Origin: Bacillus dicomae
Lineage (GTDB): Bacteria; Bacillota; Bacilli; Bacillales; Bacillaceae_G
Assembly: GCF_006494425.1 (NCBI RefSeq)
Contig: NZ_VHIV01000006.1
Span: 124,001 to 188,000, forward strand
DNA: 64,000 bases
Direction of reading: 5' to 3'
Under the pieces are notes generated by a model. That model did no database searches and was not told where the DNA came from. It saw only the letters and a program-made list of their open reading frames with translations. How positions within the stretch are numbered: the stretch's first letter is position 1; each line of letters opens with the position of its first letter. This document shows positions 43,738 to 52,709 of this stretch, piece after piece. The position numbers were made by a program, and so were the translations under genes.

Positions 43738-44430
43738 TACGTACACCTTTTTACTCGGCAATTCTAAACAATTTAGCTGGCCACCATATACAGCACCGCC
43801 ATCAATTCCTATAATACGATTATTTCCAAAATACACATTACAATTATCATTTCCATGAAACGTTTTTGTTTCCGTATGACCAAATACAACAACCTTTTCA
43901 CCGCTATATCCATTATGAAACTCATTACGGATCCACATTAACGTATATGGTTCACATTCAGAAACTCGTTTCATAGGCTCAACACCAGCATGTACAAATA
44001 TATACTCTTCCGTTTCAATGTAATGATCTAGTTCTTGAATAAACTTTACATGTTCATCTAAAACAGGAGACTGTAAAATTGGTTTTCGGAAAGCCTCCTC
44101 ATTAACCACAATATCTTTTTCTACAAATCCATAGCTGTATAAAGTCTTATCTCCACCATTCCTTTTTACCCAATGGTTCCATGAACGTTCCTCATCCTTC
44201 GTTAACGCTTTAATCATCATATCCTCATGGTTTCCCTTTAGAACTAGGGCTCCATCTTCTTTTAACCCTTTTACCTTTTCAATTACTGCACGCGCATTTG
44301 GACCACGATCTACATAATCTCCTAATAAAATCAATTGATCCTGTCTTGCATCGTATTGAGCTTCTTCCAATAACTGTTCGAACTTTTCTATTTCTCCATG
44401 AATATCACTAATAACAAGCATTCTTTTCAT
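43726..44430 (-). CDS. PPP-type metallophosphatase (PrpE/ApaH-like)
   Basis: 234 residues. The three metal motifs of the PPP superfamily are present: SDIHG (Asp9, His11), LLGDYVDRGPN and LKGNHEDMM, with a later FVHAGVEP and FGHTET completing the di-metal centre. Bacterial relatives act either as Ser/Thr protein phosphatases or as diadenosine tetraphosphate hydrolases (ApaH/PrpE); size and sequence allow either. No kinase gene is adjacent. The 27-residue micro-gene at 44615 is divergent from it. Confidence 0.9.
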   Translation of the reverse strand: MKRMLVISDIHGEIEKFEQLLEEAQYDARQDQLILLGDYVDRGPNARAVIEKVKGLKEDGALVLKGNHEDMMIKALTKDEERSWNHWVKRNGGDKTLYSYGFVEKDIVVNEEAFRKPILQSPVLDEHVKFIQELDHYIETEEYIFVHAGVEPMKRVSECEPYTLMWIRNEFHNGYSGEKVVVFGHTETKTFHGNDNCNVYFGNNRIIGIDGGAVYGGQLNCLELPSKKVYVIKS

Positions 44431-44510
44431 ATTATCCCCCCTCTTTTTAATTATAGTTCAAAACAACAGAAAATTCCGAATCACCTTTATTACAAACTAG
44501 ACTATTATCC

Positions 44511-44574
44511 TTACAACAATGTAAGTCTCTTGTCATCCAATTCGATAGTTGCAATTGCTATATTTCCTTATACT
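44511..44574 (+). promoter_or_regulatory. Shared 5' module, copy B (micro-gene 44615)
   Basis: TTACAACAATGTAA (44511-44524); CGAT (44543-44546) 17 nt after TGTAAG; TTATACT (44568-44574) 25 nt from CGAT. It is the same as at 32243, including TTCGATAGTTG. Confidence 0.65.
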
Positions 44575-44614
44575 AAAAGTATGAAATGAAACAAAAAACA
44601 AGGAGAGATGAGAA

Positions 44615-44698
44615 ATGAAAAAAGTGATGGAAGTTGTAGTAGCAGTGGCAGAGGTTTTCGTAAATGGCAAACAAGTTGCAATGGAGTTAAACAAATAA
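44615..44698 (+). CDS. 27-residue micro-protein, paralog 2
   Basis: MKKVMEVVVAVAEVFVNGK followed by QVAMELNK. AAGGAGAGATGAG precedes the ATG. Compared with paralog 1 at 32340, most changes are conservative (I/V, T/A, L/F, K/Q), the sign of selection on a translated product. The 3' segment CTTCATTTTTTTGAT...CTTATCTC is also shared, so the whole unit has been duplicated and moved. Not recognised; no function can be proposed from sequence beyond a small, partly hydrophobic peptide. Confidence 0.65.
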   Translation: MKKVMEVVVAVAEVFVNGKQVAMELNK

Positions 44699-44738
44699 TG
44701 AAAAGGACAAAATTCATTCTAGACCCTTTACTCATATA

Positions 44739-44778
44739 AAAGAGATAAGACTTCTTCATTTTTTTGATCCCTTATCTC
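44739..44778 (+). terminator. Hairpin after 27-residue paralog 2
   Basis: GAGATAAG pairs with CTTATCTC, enclosing the TTCTTCATTTTTTTGAT segment conserved with paralog 1. Confidence 0.5.
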
Positions 44779-44783
44779 CCTAT

Positions 44784-44820
44784 AGAGAAAGCCGTATCCC
44801 TTTTAAGGATACGGCTTTCT
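44784..44820 (-). terminator. Terminator after ugpB
   Basis: GAGAAAGCCGTATCC pairs with GGATACGGCTTTCTC around CTTTTAA. No long T-run, but very stable. Confidence 0.7.
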
Positions 44821-44821
44821 C

Positions 44822-46198
44822 TTATTTTTGACTCGTACGAGCTGAAATACTAATTGCTCTATCTGTTGCTTTTGCAGCCTCATCTAGCGCTTCTTTACTA
44901 TTCTTTCCGTCATACATTGCTTCTAATGCTTTTACAACTGCATCTCGTGATTCTGGGAATACACTAATTAAAGCACCTTGTGTTGCTGGAGATTGTTTCG
45001 TCGCTTGCAATTGATCTACTGTTACTTTCAACTGTGGATATTTTTCATATTGCTCTTTCACTAACGGTTCATTATATGCGTCCGGATTAATAGAGAAATA
45101 ACCTGTTGCAGTATGCCATTTTGCTTGTACGTCTGGCTTCGTTAAATATTTCATAAAGTCCCAAGCACCTTGTTGCGTTTCTTCTGAAACCATATTCGTC
45201 ATCCATAATGATGCACCGCCAATAACAACACCATTTTGTTTCGAATCTTCTGGGTATGGAATATACGAAACACCTACATTAAACTTAGATGCATCAATTA
45301 GGTCGCGAACACCAGCTGAAGAATCTAAATACATAGCAACTTGTCCAGACTGGAACGCGGCACGAATATCATCCCAACTTGCTCCATACTTTCCAAGTGC
45401 GCCAGCTTTATTTAACTCATCTAACATTTCAAATACTTTCTGTCCCTCTTTACCGTTAAATACGGCTTTCTTTGCAGCATCTTTACGACCGTTTTCGTTA
45501 TCTACATATAAAGCACCTTGTGTCGCTAACAATTCTTCAAAGAACCAACCGTAGTTAAGCATGGAGAATCCATATTGTTTTACATTTCCGCCTTCTTTAA
45601 TCATTAACTTTTTCGCTGCTTCTTGTAATTCCGCATACGTTTTCGGAGCTTTCTCTGGATCTAAGCCCGCCTTTGCGAAAGCATCTTTATTATAAATTAA
45701 TACTGGTGTAGATGAATTAAATGGCATAGAATACATTTTTCCATCAACTGAATAATAATTTGTAATTGCTTTTTCCAATTTTGAAGTATCATACTTATCC
45801 TTTTTTATCCAACTATCAATTGGCGTAATCTTTTTGCTATCAATCATATATTTTGTTGTAATTTCACTCGACTGAACAAGAGCTGGCGCTTCTTTCGTAG
45901 CAGACATCGTTCTAAATTTCGTTAAAGACTCTTCATATGTCCCTTGGAACTCTGCCTTTATCTCGTATTTATTTTGTGACTTATTATAGTCTGCAACAAG
46001 CCCATCTAGTACGCCTTGTGTTTTTCCACCCATCGCATGCCAAAAACGAATTACAGTTTTATCACCATTTTTTTCAACTGGTGCTACTTTTGCCTGCGCT
46101 TCAGGTTTTCCCTCTGTTTTACTATTTGAACAAGCTGCACTAGATAATGCCATTGTTGCTACTATTAATAGAGCAGCACCTTTTTTAACTAGACTCAT
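44822..46198 (-). CDS. ugpB: Glycerol-3-phosphate ABC transporter substrate-binding lipoprotein
   Basis: 458 residues. Lipoprotein signal with SSAAC lipobox (Cys23). The UgpB-like features are VIRFWHAMGGKTQGVL near the N-terminus, ALVQSSEITTKYM, MPFNSSTPVLIYNKDAF and IGGASLWMTN. It binds sn-glycerol-3-phosphate (or glycerophosphodiesters) at the outer face and delivers it to UgpAE. It is the last gene of the operon glpP-ugpC-ugpA-ugpE-ugpB. The glpP at the head of the operon supports the glycerol-3-phosphate assignment over other sugars. Confidence 0.9.
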   Translation of the reverse strand: MSLVKKGAALLIVATMALSSAACSNSKTEGKPEAQAKVAPVEKNGDKTVIRFWHAMGGKTQGVLDGLVADYNKSQNKYEIKAEFQGTYEESLTKFRTMSATKEAPALVQSSEITTKYMIDSKKITPIDSWIKKDKYDTSKLEKAITNYYSVDGKMYSMPFNSSTPVLIYNKDAFAKAGLDPEKAPKTYAELQEAAKKLMIKEGGNVKQYGFSMLNYGWFFEELLATQGALYVDNENGRKDAAKKAVFNGKEGQKVFEMLDELNKAGALGKYGASWDDIRAAFQSGQVAMYLDSSAGVRDLIDASKFNVGVSYIPYPEDSKQNGVVIGGASLWMTNMVSEETQQGAWDFMKYLTKPDVQAKWHTATGYFSINPDAYNEPLVKEQYEKYPQLKVTVDQLQATKQSPATQGALISVFPESRDAVVKALEAMYDGKNSKEALDEAAKATDRAISISARTSQK

Positions 46199-46219
46199 TT
46201 TAATCTCACCTTCTCTTAG

Positions 46220-47041
46220 TTATTTAATTGCACCTTTTGTTAATCCTTGTTGTAATTGCTTTTGCCCTAAAAATAATAGAATTAATGTTGGTATAACGAT
46301 AACCGTAACACCTGCCATTACGCTTCCCCAATCAGTTGCAACTTCTTGAGATTGAAGCTGCTTCACACCAATTTGAACTGTTCTTACCTTTTCATCAGTG
46401 GTCACTAAAAGTGGCCATAAGTACATATTCCATGTTGTTAAAAAACTATATACTCCAAGCGTAATAAAACTCGTTTTACAATACGGAATTACAACGCTGA
46501 ATAAAAATCTTACATTTCCAATCCCTTCAATAAAAGCAGCTTCTTTCAGTTCATTGGGAAGTGTCATAAAATGTTGACGTAACAAGAAAATACCGAAAGC
46601 TGTTGCAAAAAACGGCACTGTCATCCCAGCGAAGCTATTGATCCAGCCAAAGTTTTGAATCGTTAAAAAGTTAGGTACCATCGTTGCTTCCCACGGAATA
46701 AGCATCGTTGAAATAAACAGGAAGAAAATAAGATTTCTTCCTTTAAACTGGAGAAAAACAAAAGCATACGCCGCTAAGCTTGATACAATAAGTTGTCCAA
46801 TCATAACGACTGTCGATACAATTAAACTGTTATATAAGTATGTAAAAAGCGGTACTTTTTGAAAAATATTAATGAAATTATCAAAAGTAAATTGGGTCGG
46901 AAATAACCTTCTCATTTGAATATCATCTGGTGTCATAAAGCTTATTAAAAATGCATAGAGTACAGGAAAAAATACCATTACTGCACTAATTATGAGCAGC
47001 ATGTATAGTAGGAAATTTTGCTTCCACTGTTTAACAATCAT
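46220..47041 (-). CDS. ugpE: Glycerol-3-phosphate ABC permease UgpE
   Basis: 273 residues, six membrane segments, binding-protein-dependent permease of the MalG/UgpE type. The EAA loop reads LPNELKEAAFIEGIGNVRFLFSVVIPYCK. Its start overlaps ugpA's stop by 4 nt. It pairs with UgpA to form the membrane channel. Confidence 0.92.
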   Translation of the reverse strand: MIVKQWKQNFLLYMLLIISAVMVFFPVLYAFLISFMTPDDIQMRRLFPTQFTFDNFINIFQKVPLFTYLYNSLIVSTVVMIGQLIVSSLAAYAFVFLQFKGRNLIFFLFISTMLIPWEATMVPNFLTIQNFGWINSFAGMTVPFFATAFGIFLLRQHFMTLPNELKEAAFIEGIGNVRFLFSVVIPYCKTSFITLGVYSFLTTWNMYLWPLLVTTDEKVRTVQIGVKQLQSQEVATDWGSVMAGVTVIVIPTLILLFLGQKQLQQGLTKGAIK

Positions 47042-47970
47042 TTATAATGCACCTTTCTCTCAGCAAACTTAAATTGAAGTAATGTAGCAATGAAAATGAA
47101 AACAAATAATACCATCGCTTGTGCACTTGCTGTTCCAAATTGATGATTCACAAATGCCTCTTTATAAATCGAATATACAATTAAATTTGTTGCATCATTC
47201 GGTCCACCGTGCGTTAAAATATCAATTTGTCCAAAGCTTTGGAACGCACTAATTAACGTTACTGTCACGATAAAGAATAAGGTTGGTGATAGCATCGGTA
47301 ATGTAACACGACGAAGCTTATATAAATAACTTGCACCATCTATAGATGCACTCTCATATAAAGACGTATCAATATTTTGTAAACCACCTAATATAACTAA
47401 AAAGGCAAATCCTGTATTCACCCAAACCGTTGTAACTGATACAGAGAATAGTGCCCAGTCTGGACTCGTTAACCATGCGATTGCAGGTAGATTCATAGAG
47501 GCTAATATATTATTAAATAACCCGACACTTGGATGGAATAAAAATAGCCAAATCACCGCACTAGCAGCTACTGATATTCCCATCGTTGAGGAAAATAGCA
47601 CTCGGAATAACCCAATACCTCTTACTTTTTCATTTGCAATTAATGCAAGAAATAAAGCGAGTATAATACTACTAGGCACTGTATATAAAACAAATAATAA
47701 AGTTGACTTTATACTTTTGTAGAAAGCAGGATCAGAAAATAAATATTGATAATTTTCTAAGCCTACAAAAAGATTAGCTTCTCCATGTATATCTGTTAAA
47801 TAAAAACTATAGTAAATCGTCCTAAACAATGGATAGAAAAGAAAAATTGAAAACAGCAAAATAGATGGCGCCAAAAACAATAATCCTATTCTTAAATCTT
47901 TCGTTCGGCCCCATAGATTCTTCTTTTTTGACACTTTTGTTTGAACTGCTAATTTACCTACTTCAATCAT
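47038..47970 (-). CDS. ugpA: Glycerol-3-phosphate ABC permease UgpA
   Basis: 310 residues, six membrane segments after a basic N-terminal stretch. The EAA loop of the MalF/UgpA class is IDTSLYESASIDGASYLYKLRRVTLPML. Start and ugpC stop overlap (TAATG), so the operon is tightly coupled. Confidence 0.92.
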   Translation of the reverse strand: MIEVGKLAVQTKVSKKKNLWGRTKDLRIGLLFLAPSILLFSIFLFYPLFRTIYYSFYLTDIHGEANLFVGLENYQYLFSDPAFYKSIKSTLLFVLYTVPSSIILALFLALIANEKVRGIGLFRVLFSSTMGISVAASAVIWLFLFHPSVGLFNNILASMNLPAIAWLTSPDWALFSVSVTTVWVNTGFAFLVILGGLQNIDTSLYESASIDGASYLYKLRRVTLPMLSPTLFFIVTVTLISAFQSFGQIDILTHGGPNDATNLIVYSIYKEAFVNHQFGTASAQAMVLFVFIFIATLLQFKFAERKVHYK

Positions 47971-49067
47971 TATTTCGCCACCACTTTCAACTCTTCTTCA
48001 GCTATCACCTTTAATCGTTCATTCGTATTTTGGTGAAAGAAGCATAGTTTTTCTTGCGAGAACAATAATTTTACTTTGTCACCTTTATTTAGGAGTAACT
48101 GTCCGATAACTTTCGCACTCCAAGTTGTTCCATTTATCACGAAGTTTAATATAGATTCATTCCCTAACACTTCTACAGATTGCAATGTAACTTCTTGTCC
48201 TTCCTCGGACAATGCAATATGTTCTGGACGCATGCCTACTCGAACAGTTCCTTCTGGTAATTGCTTTAATTGTCCAATAGATAATGGGATTTGCAATTGG
48301 CCTATATGTAATACACCTTTTTCTTTGTCTGCTTCTCCATCATTTATATTCATCGAAGGAGACCCTATAAAACTTGCAACAAATTCGTTCGCAGGTTCGT
48401 TATATATATCAAGCGGTGTTCCAACTTGCTGTATGCTTCCTTTATTTAAGACCATAATACGATCTCCCATAGTCATCGCTTCTATTTGATCGTGAGTAAC
48501 GTAAATCATTGTAATTCCTAAACGCTGCTGAATTTCTCTAATTTCAATCCTCATTTGCGCACGTAATTTCGCATCTAAATTCGAAAGTGGTTCATCCATT
48601 AAACAAATCGGCGCTTGACTCACAATCGCCCTAGCAAGCGCAACACGCTGTCTTTGTCCGCCTGATAATTGGCCTGGTTTCATTTTCACATACTCTTTCA
48701 GTCCTACCATTTCCACGGCTTCCATTAATCTCTTTTGCCGCTCTTCTTTTTGTACTTTCCTTACCTTAAGTCCGAATAAAATATTTTCTTCTACAGATAA
48801 GTGTGGATATAGTGCATAATTTTGAAATACCATTGATAGATTACGATCTTTCGGCTCTAAATCATTTGCAACACGTTCATTAATAATTAAATCCCCCGAA
48901 GAAATTTCTTCTAAACCAGCAATCATTCTTAACAATGTACTTTTTCCACATCCTGAAGGACCAACTAAAACAAAAAATTCTCCCTTCTTAATGTGAACCG
49001 ATACACCTTTAACCGCTGTCTCCTCTGCATTTTGATATACCTTTGAAACATTTTTCAATTCAATCAC
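47970..49067 (-). CDS. ugpC: Glycerol-3-phosphate ABC ATPase UgpC
   Basis: 365 residues from the GTG at 49067, which has AAGGAG upstream and overlaps the glpP stop by 4 nt (GTGA); the longer frame would lie inside glpP. Walker A GPSGCGKST, Q-loop FQNYALYP, signature LSGGQRQRVALARA, Walker B ICLMDEPLSNLD, switch VTHDQIEAM, then a C-terminal MalK-like TOBE region. It energises import by UgpAE. Confidence 0.93.
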   Translation of the reverse strand: MIELKNVSKVYQNAEETAVKGVSVHIKKGEFFVLVGPSGCGKSTLLRMIAGLEEISSGDLIINERVANDLEPKDRNLSMVFQNYALYPHLSVEENILFGLKVRKVQKEERQKRLMEAVEMVGLKEYVKMKPGQLSGGQRQRVALARAIVSQAPICLMDEPLSNLDAKLRAQMRIEIREIQQRLGITMIYVTHDQIEAMTMGDRIMVLNKGSIQQVGTPLDIYNEPANEFVASFIGSPSMNINDGEADKEKGVLHIGQLQIPLSIGQLKQLPEGTVRVGMRPEHIALSEEGQEVTLQSVEVLGNESILNFVINGTTWSAKVIGQLLLNKGDKVKLLFSQEKLCFFHQNTNERLKVIAEEELKVVAK

Positions 49068-49630
49068 AAGATTGCACTCCTTTTTTCTTCTTGTATCCAT
49101 ACTTCATAGTGACTCGTCGAAATCGCACTCGCTCCTGCACGAATAGCAATTTCTGCATCCTCTCGCGTTTGAATCAATCCGCCTGCAATGATAGGAAATT
49201 CTATTTCCTCTGCTAACTGCTTAATAATTGAAGGCATAATACCAGGCATAATCTCTACTGCATTCGGTTTAGTCGTTTTACAATTTTCAATTGATTTTGT
49301 AAGAGATAAAGTATCGACAATAAAAATACGTTGGATCGTTTTCAATCCAATTTTATTGGCATTTCGAATCGTCGAGCCTTTTGTTGAAATAATGCCTTGT
49401 GCTCCGATAACATCTTGAATATATAAAAGGGCTTCCTCTGTATTCGTATTTAAACCTTGTATAAAATCACAATGAAGAAAGACATCATGTCCATGTTTCT
49501 GTAATTCATATACACGCTCTGGTAACTCCAGCATTGAACCCGTCATAAGAAAAACTGTTTTCGGTAACTTTTTGTATGTGTTATATCCTTTCCAATTCTT
49601 TATCATCGCAATATAAGGTTCCTTAAACAT
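49064..49630 (-). CDS. glpP: GlpP, glycerol-3-phosphate-responsive antiterminator
   Basis: 188 residues, TIM-barrel-like GlpP family: VFLMTGSMLELPERVYELQKHG, VFLHCDFIQGL, GIISTKGSTIRNANKIG, VEIMPGIMPSII and FPIIAGGLIQTREDAEIAI. In B. subtilis GlpP with glycerol-3-phosphate prevents termination in the leader of glpD/glpFK. Here it heads a ugp operon whose leader has a large inverted repeat ending in T5 (49666-49762), so autoregulation by antitermination is likely. AGGTGG precedes the ATG. Confidence 0.92.
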   Translation of the reverse strand: MFKEPYIAMIKNWKGYNTYKKLPKTVFLMTGSMLELPERVYELQKHGHDVFLHCDFIQGLNTNTEEALLYIQDVIGAQGIISTKGSTIRNANKIGLKTIQRIFIVDTLSLTKSIENCKTTKPNAVEIMPGIMPSIIKQLAEEIEFPIIAGGLIQTREDAEIAIRAGASAISTSHYEVWIQEEKRSAIL

Positions 49631-49665
49631 TCATTCCACCTAGCTTTTCTGTTTTTATCCAAACT

Positions 49666-49762
49666 AAAAACACCTACTTACATAGAACGCCTTTCTCCTT
49701 ATTTGAACTCTAGGGAATAGAGCACACCTAAGAAAGTGCACGTTATATGTAAGCGGGTGTTC
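49666..49762 (-). promoter_or_regulatory. Structured leader of glpP-ugp, candidate GlpP antitermination site
   Basis: On the minus strand GAACACCCGCTTACATATAACG near 49762 pairs with CGTTCTATGTAAGTAGGTGTTT ending at 49666 (about 18 of 22 bp), followed by TTTAG. Inside, CTCTA-TTCCC-TAGAG (49708-49722) forms its own hairpin. A long stem ending in a T-run and a competing inner hairpin are what an antiterminated leader should look like. The interval 49631-49936 has no gene. Confidence 0.5.
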
Positions 49763-49936
49763 TCAAATGTTCTCTACCCTAGTTATTTTGTTACCTTTAC
49801 TATATTACGCATTTATTAAGTCAGTTTTGATAGATTGTTAATTAGCTGTTAATTGAATGTTAATATTCACCATGTTTTTTTAACGATAATCTAAATATAT
49901 GAATGATTCCCAACAGCAAACAACTATTTTTTAAAT

Positions 49937-50617
49937 TTAAGTGATATGCAAATCCATTCCATAGTTAATCAGTTTTAGTTTTCTTGCAACTGCTTGTGAA
50001 GCATAATTATCCCAAGAAGTACTATAAAGTGGAATGCGTTTTTCTTCTTGTATTGATATCGCCCAGGCTGTAACAACATCAGCACCATATCCATTCCCTT
50101 GAAACTCTGCTAAAGTTTCCACACTCGCCTCAGCAGCTACAGGTGTACTCCTAGCACTGCAACATATAGAAACTACCTTTTCATTTTTTACAATTGCAAA
50201 GTAAGGTTGCCTCCACTCCATCTGTTCTATTAGATGAGGAAAATCTTCTCGCAAAAGCTCTTTATCCTTCTCTGTTATCTGTATTGTTCTAGTTGGCTTA
50301 TGTAAATTATTAGAGAACATGAAAGCAGGGCCCATCCAAATATTTTTTACTGTTCTTTCTTCATTTAATACATGAATAATCTTTGCTATCTCTATATGAT
50401 TTGAAGGCTCTCGAATTAATTTCTCAATCTTACCTACCGTTTCATCATCCAGATCACAATGATATCTCGTTATACTCCCTTCACGAGTTATGCCAAGAAA
50501 AAAGCGTGGTGCTTTCGGATTTCCTTGTTCATTTACATATTTCATTTTTCCTACTTGATTATGAACAAATAAAACCTCTACCTGAATTGCTATTAACTCC
50601 AGTTCTGAGAGCCTCAT
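49937..50617 (-). CDS. GNAT family N-acetyltransferase
   Basis: 226 residues. The first ~120 residues are not typical, but the C-terminal part (~130-226) is a GNAT: YFAIVKNEKVVSICCSAR, ASVETLAEFQGNGYGADVVTAW (acetyl-CoA loop Q-x-x-G-x-G) and LYSTSWDNYASQAVARKLKLI. It resembles the two-part GNATs of Bacillus with FR47-like C-termini. Substrate unknown; no operon partner. Confidence 0.82.
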   Translation of the reverse strand: MRLSELELIAIQVEVLFVHNQVGKMKYVNEQGNPKAPRFFLGITREGSITRYHCDLDDETVGKIEKLIREPSNHIEIAKIIHVLNEERTVKNIWMGPAFMFSNNLHKPTRTIQITEKDKELLREDFPHLIEQMEWRQPYFAIVKNEKVVSICCSARSTPVAAEASVETLAEFQGNGYGADVVTAWAISIQEEKRIPLYSTSWDNYASQAVARKLKLINYGMDLHIT

Positions 50618-50682
50618 TTATATCCTCCTTATTTACTCCATATACCATTCATAATCTATTTTTCATGCCCAAAACAAAAATC

Positions 50683-50752
50683 CCATCCAAATACACATTA
50701 CTGAATCCATCATACGAAATGACTTCTTCATTCTGTCTATCTAAATGGGATT
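50683..50752 (-). terminator. Terminator-like long stem after the ankyrin lipoprotein
   Basis: AAATCCCATCCAAAT (50684-50698) pairs imperfectly with ATCTAAATGGGATT (50738-50751); T-rich sequence follows on the minus strand. Confidence 0.45.
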
Positions 50753-50764
50753 ATTTCATCCTTA

Positions 50765-51562
50765 TTATTCCACTGGTTGTAGTTGTGGCTGTACTACTTC
50801 ATTCGCTCCAGCTACCCTCAACATATTTGCAATATCTTTAAAACCTCTTTTTTCAGCATATTGCAGTGGCGTAATATTTTCCTTATTGGCCATATTTACA
50901 TCTGCCCCGTGGTCAATAAGCATTTGAATTACTTTCTTATGGTTTTCACTACCATTTCCTAATACAATTGCTTCTACTAAAGCTGTTCCACCACGTGCAT
51001 TTTTATAATTGACATCAATATCTGTATGCTCTAACAATTCTTTTACGACCTCTACATGGCCACGCTCAGATGCAGAAATAAGTGCTGTTCCACCTGACTT
51101 AGTCGTTTCTTTCGTATTAACTCCTGCATTAATCAATACTTTTACAATATCTGTATATCCTTCCCTACTTGCATAAAGAAATGGATTACTTTGTTTCTCA
51201 TCTTTAATTTCAATATTAGCACCTGCACCAATTAATGCTTTGACTGTCTCCACATGATTTTGGTACGTTGCTGCAAGGACGGGTGTTTCTCCGTTGTCAC
51301 CTTCTACGTTTATATTCGCTCCATCTTGGATCAACTTCATAGCTGTTTCTGTGTCTCCAAGAGTTGCAGAAAGTAGCAACTGTTTGTCCATTAAATTTAT
51401 ACTTTTTTCTTCTTTAGATTCATCCTGTTCTTTATGCTTTTCTTTTTTCTTTTCGTTTTTCACATGAACCGGTTTCGATTCTGGTTCTTCTTGCTTATCA
51501 CAAGCCACTACCGTCATTAAAAGTCCTAATAACATACATAATAAAATTTTTTGTTTTCTCAC
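50765..51562 (-). CDS. Ankyrin-repeat lipoprotein
   Basis: 265 residues from a GTG at 51562, chosen because AGGAG lies 8 nt upstream and it gives a normal signal; longer ATG starts would place the lipobox too far in. Lipobox VVAC (Cys21), a Lys/Glu-rich linker (~25-55) and then about six ankyrin repeats (~60-255) with classic units such as NGETPVLAATYQNHVETVKAL, GGTALISASERGHVEVVKELL and NITPLQYAEKRGFKDIANML. An outer-face protein-binding scaffold; partner unknown. Confidence 0.85.
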   Translation of the reverse strand: MRKQKILLCMLLGLLMTVVACDKQEEPESKPVHVKNEKKKEKHKEQDESKEEKSINLMDKQLLLSATLGDTETAMKLIQDGANINVEGDNGETPVLAATYQNHVETVKALIGAGANIEIKDEKQSNPFLYASREGYTDIVKVLINAGVNTKETTKSGGTALISASERGHVEVVKELLEHTDIDVNYKNARGGTALVEAIVLGNGSENHKKVIQMLIDHGADVNMANKENITPLQYAEKRGFKDIANMLRVAGANEVVQPQLQPVE

Positions 51563-51801
51563 AACTACAGCTCCTATGAAAGATAATGTTTTCTTAACCA
51601 TTCCTCCATCACATACAATAACTCTTCTTGAGTACATTTATCCATAAGCTCTTTATATTCCTTCTTTAATCGGATTATCTTAAACTTATACTATGTTTCT
51701 CAACCTATTGGAATGATACGCCTGATGGCCTCATCATTAACATTATGAAGCAATTAGTTTAGCACGTTTTTACCGCATTTGTATACATTTCTAAAAAGTA
51801 C

Positions 51802-51953
51802 ATAAAGTGAAACTTTAATCAGTGGGAGGGTTCACCCCACTGATTATTAGTTGAACCAATCGGGTATTTACGGGCTGTTGATCTCCCACCTAACTTCTTT
51901 GCTCCTGCCTAATTCTGAGGTGGGAGTTTTACTGCCCGTTAATACGGGGTAAA
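51802..51953 (+). repeat. bcr1-like repeat, 152 bp
   Basis: ATAAAGTGAAACTTTAATCA head, TCAGTGGGAGGGTTCACCCCACTGA hairpin (loop shortened here as TCAGTGGG/CCCACTGA), TTAGTTGAACCAATCGGG, TTACGGG, GGTGGGAGTTTTACTGCCCG and GGGGTAAA tail. It is the cleanest of the three copies and stands free between genes. Confidence 0.78.
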
Positions 51954-52036
51954 TGATTGCTTTAGGTCACTATATTCCATTGTAACCGTTCTTCTAAAAA
52001 TTTTACACCTTTTCTATATTTGCACCTGAATAATAC

Positions 52037-52070
52037 TAGAAAAAGACAACCTTACAGTTGTCTTTTTCTA
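52037..52070 (-). terminator. Terminator after the NosL-like gene
   Basis: CTAGAAAAAGACAAC and GTTGTCTTTTTCTAG are exact complements around CTTACA. Confidence 0.85.
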
Positions 52071-52073
52071 GTA

Positions 52074-52577
52074 TTAATGATGCCCACCGTGATTTCCCTT
52101 TTTCGGGTTCCCCATCATTTCTTTATTCATTTCCCATTTATGCTCTGCTAGCTCTTTATACGAAAGAACTTTCCCTTTATAGTTAGATACAAAGCTCTCT
52201 GCATCTTTTTTATTTTTAAATGAAATGACATTATAAGCCATTGGTGTCGTTATTGTTTTATCATATACGTAAGTAGCGTCTTCTAACGAAACCCAATCTT
52301 TCGAATCATAATCTCGAACAAATTTTTCTTTCGTCTTTTCGCCCGGATTAATCTCCATCCATTTATACATACAACCGATATCATCAAACTTTAATGCTTT
52401 TCCATTTTCTAAAATGATTTCTGTTGCAAATTGATTATCCATTACCCCAATTTGGCAAATATCACATTTATCATGTTTCTCATCAATTGCCACTGCCTCT
52501 GCTTGTTTCTTACCACATCCTACAATTGTAAAGACAAAGAATAAGCATATAGCAAACATCACATACTTTGTTCTCAT
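52074..52577 (-). CDS. NosL-like copper-binding lipoprotein
   Basis: 167 residues from the ATG at 52577 with GGGAGGAAAT upstream; the much longer frame has no ribosome site. Lipobox TIVGC (Cys21). The NosL pattern is clear: CDICQIGVMDNQFATEIILENGK, FDDIGCMYKWM and a Met/His-rich end (MNKEMMGNPKKGNHGGHH) suited to copper binding. NosL delivers Cu(I) to nitrous oxide reductase in denitrifiers; no nos gene is visible here, so a broader copper role at the outer membrane face is likely. Confidence 0.87.
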   Translation of the reverse strand: MRTKYVMFAICLFFVFTIVGCGKKQAEAVAIDEKHDKCDICQIGVMDNQFATEIILENGKALKFDDIGCMYKWMEINPGEKTKEKFVRDYDSKDWVSLEDATYVYDKTITTPMAYNVISFKNKKDAESFVSNYKGKVLSYKELAEHKWEMNKEMMGNPKKGNHGGHH

Positions 52578-52676
52578 TGTTATTTCCTCCCTAACCCAAT
52601 CTTCTACAAGGAGCATATCAAAAACTTGTGTGCGATTTGTGAAAAAACAATGTGTCTTTTGTAATATATGGAACAA

Positions 52677-52707
52677 AAAAGATGTGTAGTCATATCTACA
52701 CATCTCT
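52677..52707 (-). terminator. Terminator after the lipoyl-like protein
   Basis: AGATGTGTAG pairs with CTACACATCT around TCATAT, with T6 on the minus strand. Confidence 0.85.
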
Positions 52708-52709
52708 CA

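Larger units (their letters stand above)
51563..52073. other. Gene-free 511 bp: possible gene remnant and bcr1-like repeat
   Basis: Minus strand 51575-51643 can be read as MDKCTQEELLYVMEEWLRKH plus three residues and a stop, but the frame is closed shortly upstream and I regard it as a likely remnant. A full bcr1-like repeat occupies 51802-51953 and a terminator 52037-52070. Nothing else is seen. Confidence 0.5.

Noticed and set aside
49741-49762. cre box in the glpP-ugp leader (TGTAAGCGGGTGTT)
   Set aside because: Only one half matches the CcpA consensus; three fixed positions fail.
51575-51678. Short minus-strand frame reading ELMDKCTQEELLYVMEEWLRKH upstream of the ankyrin lipoprotein
   Set aside because: Peptide-like composition, but the frame closes just upstream and the ribosome site is weak; kept only as a possible gene remnant.
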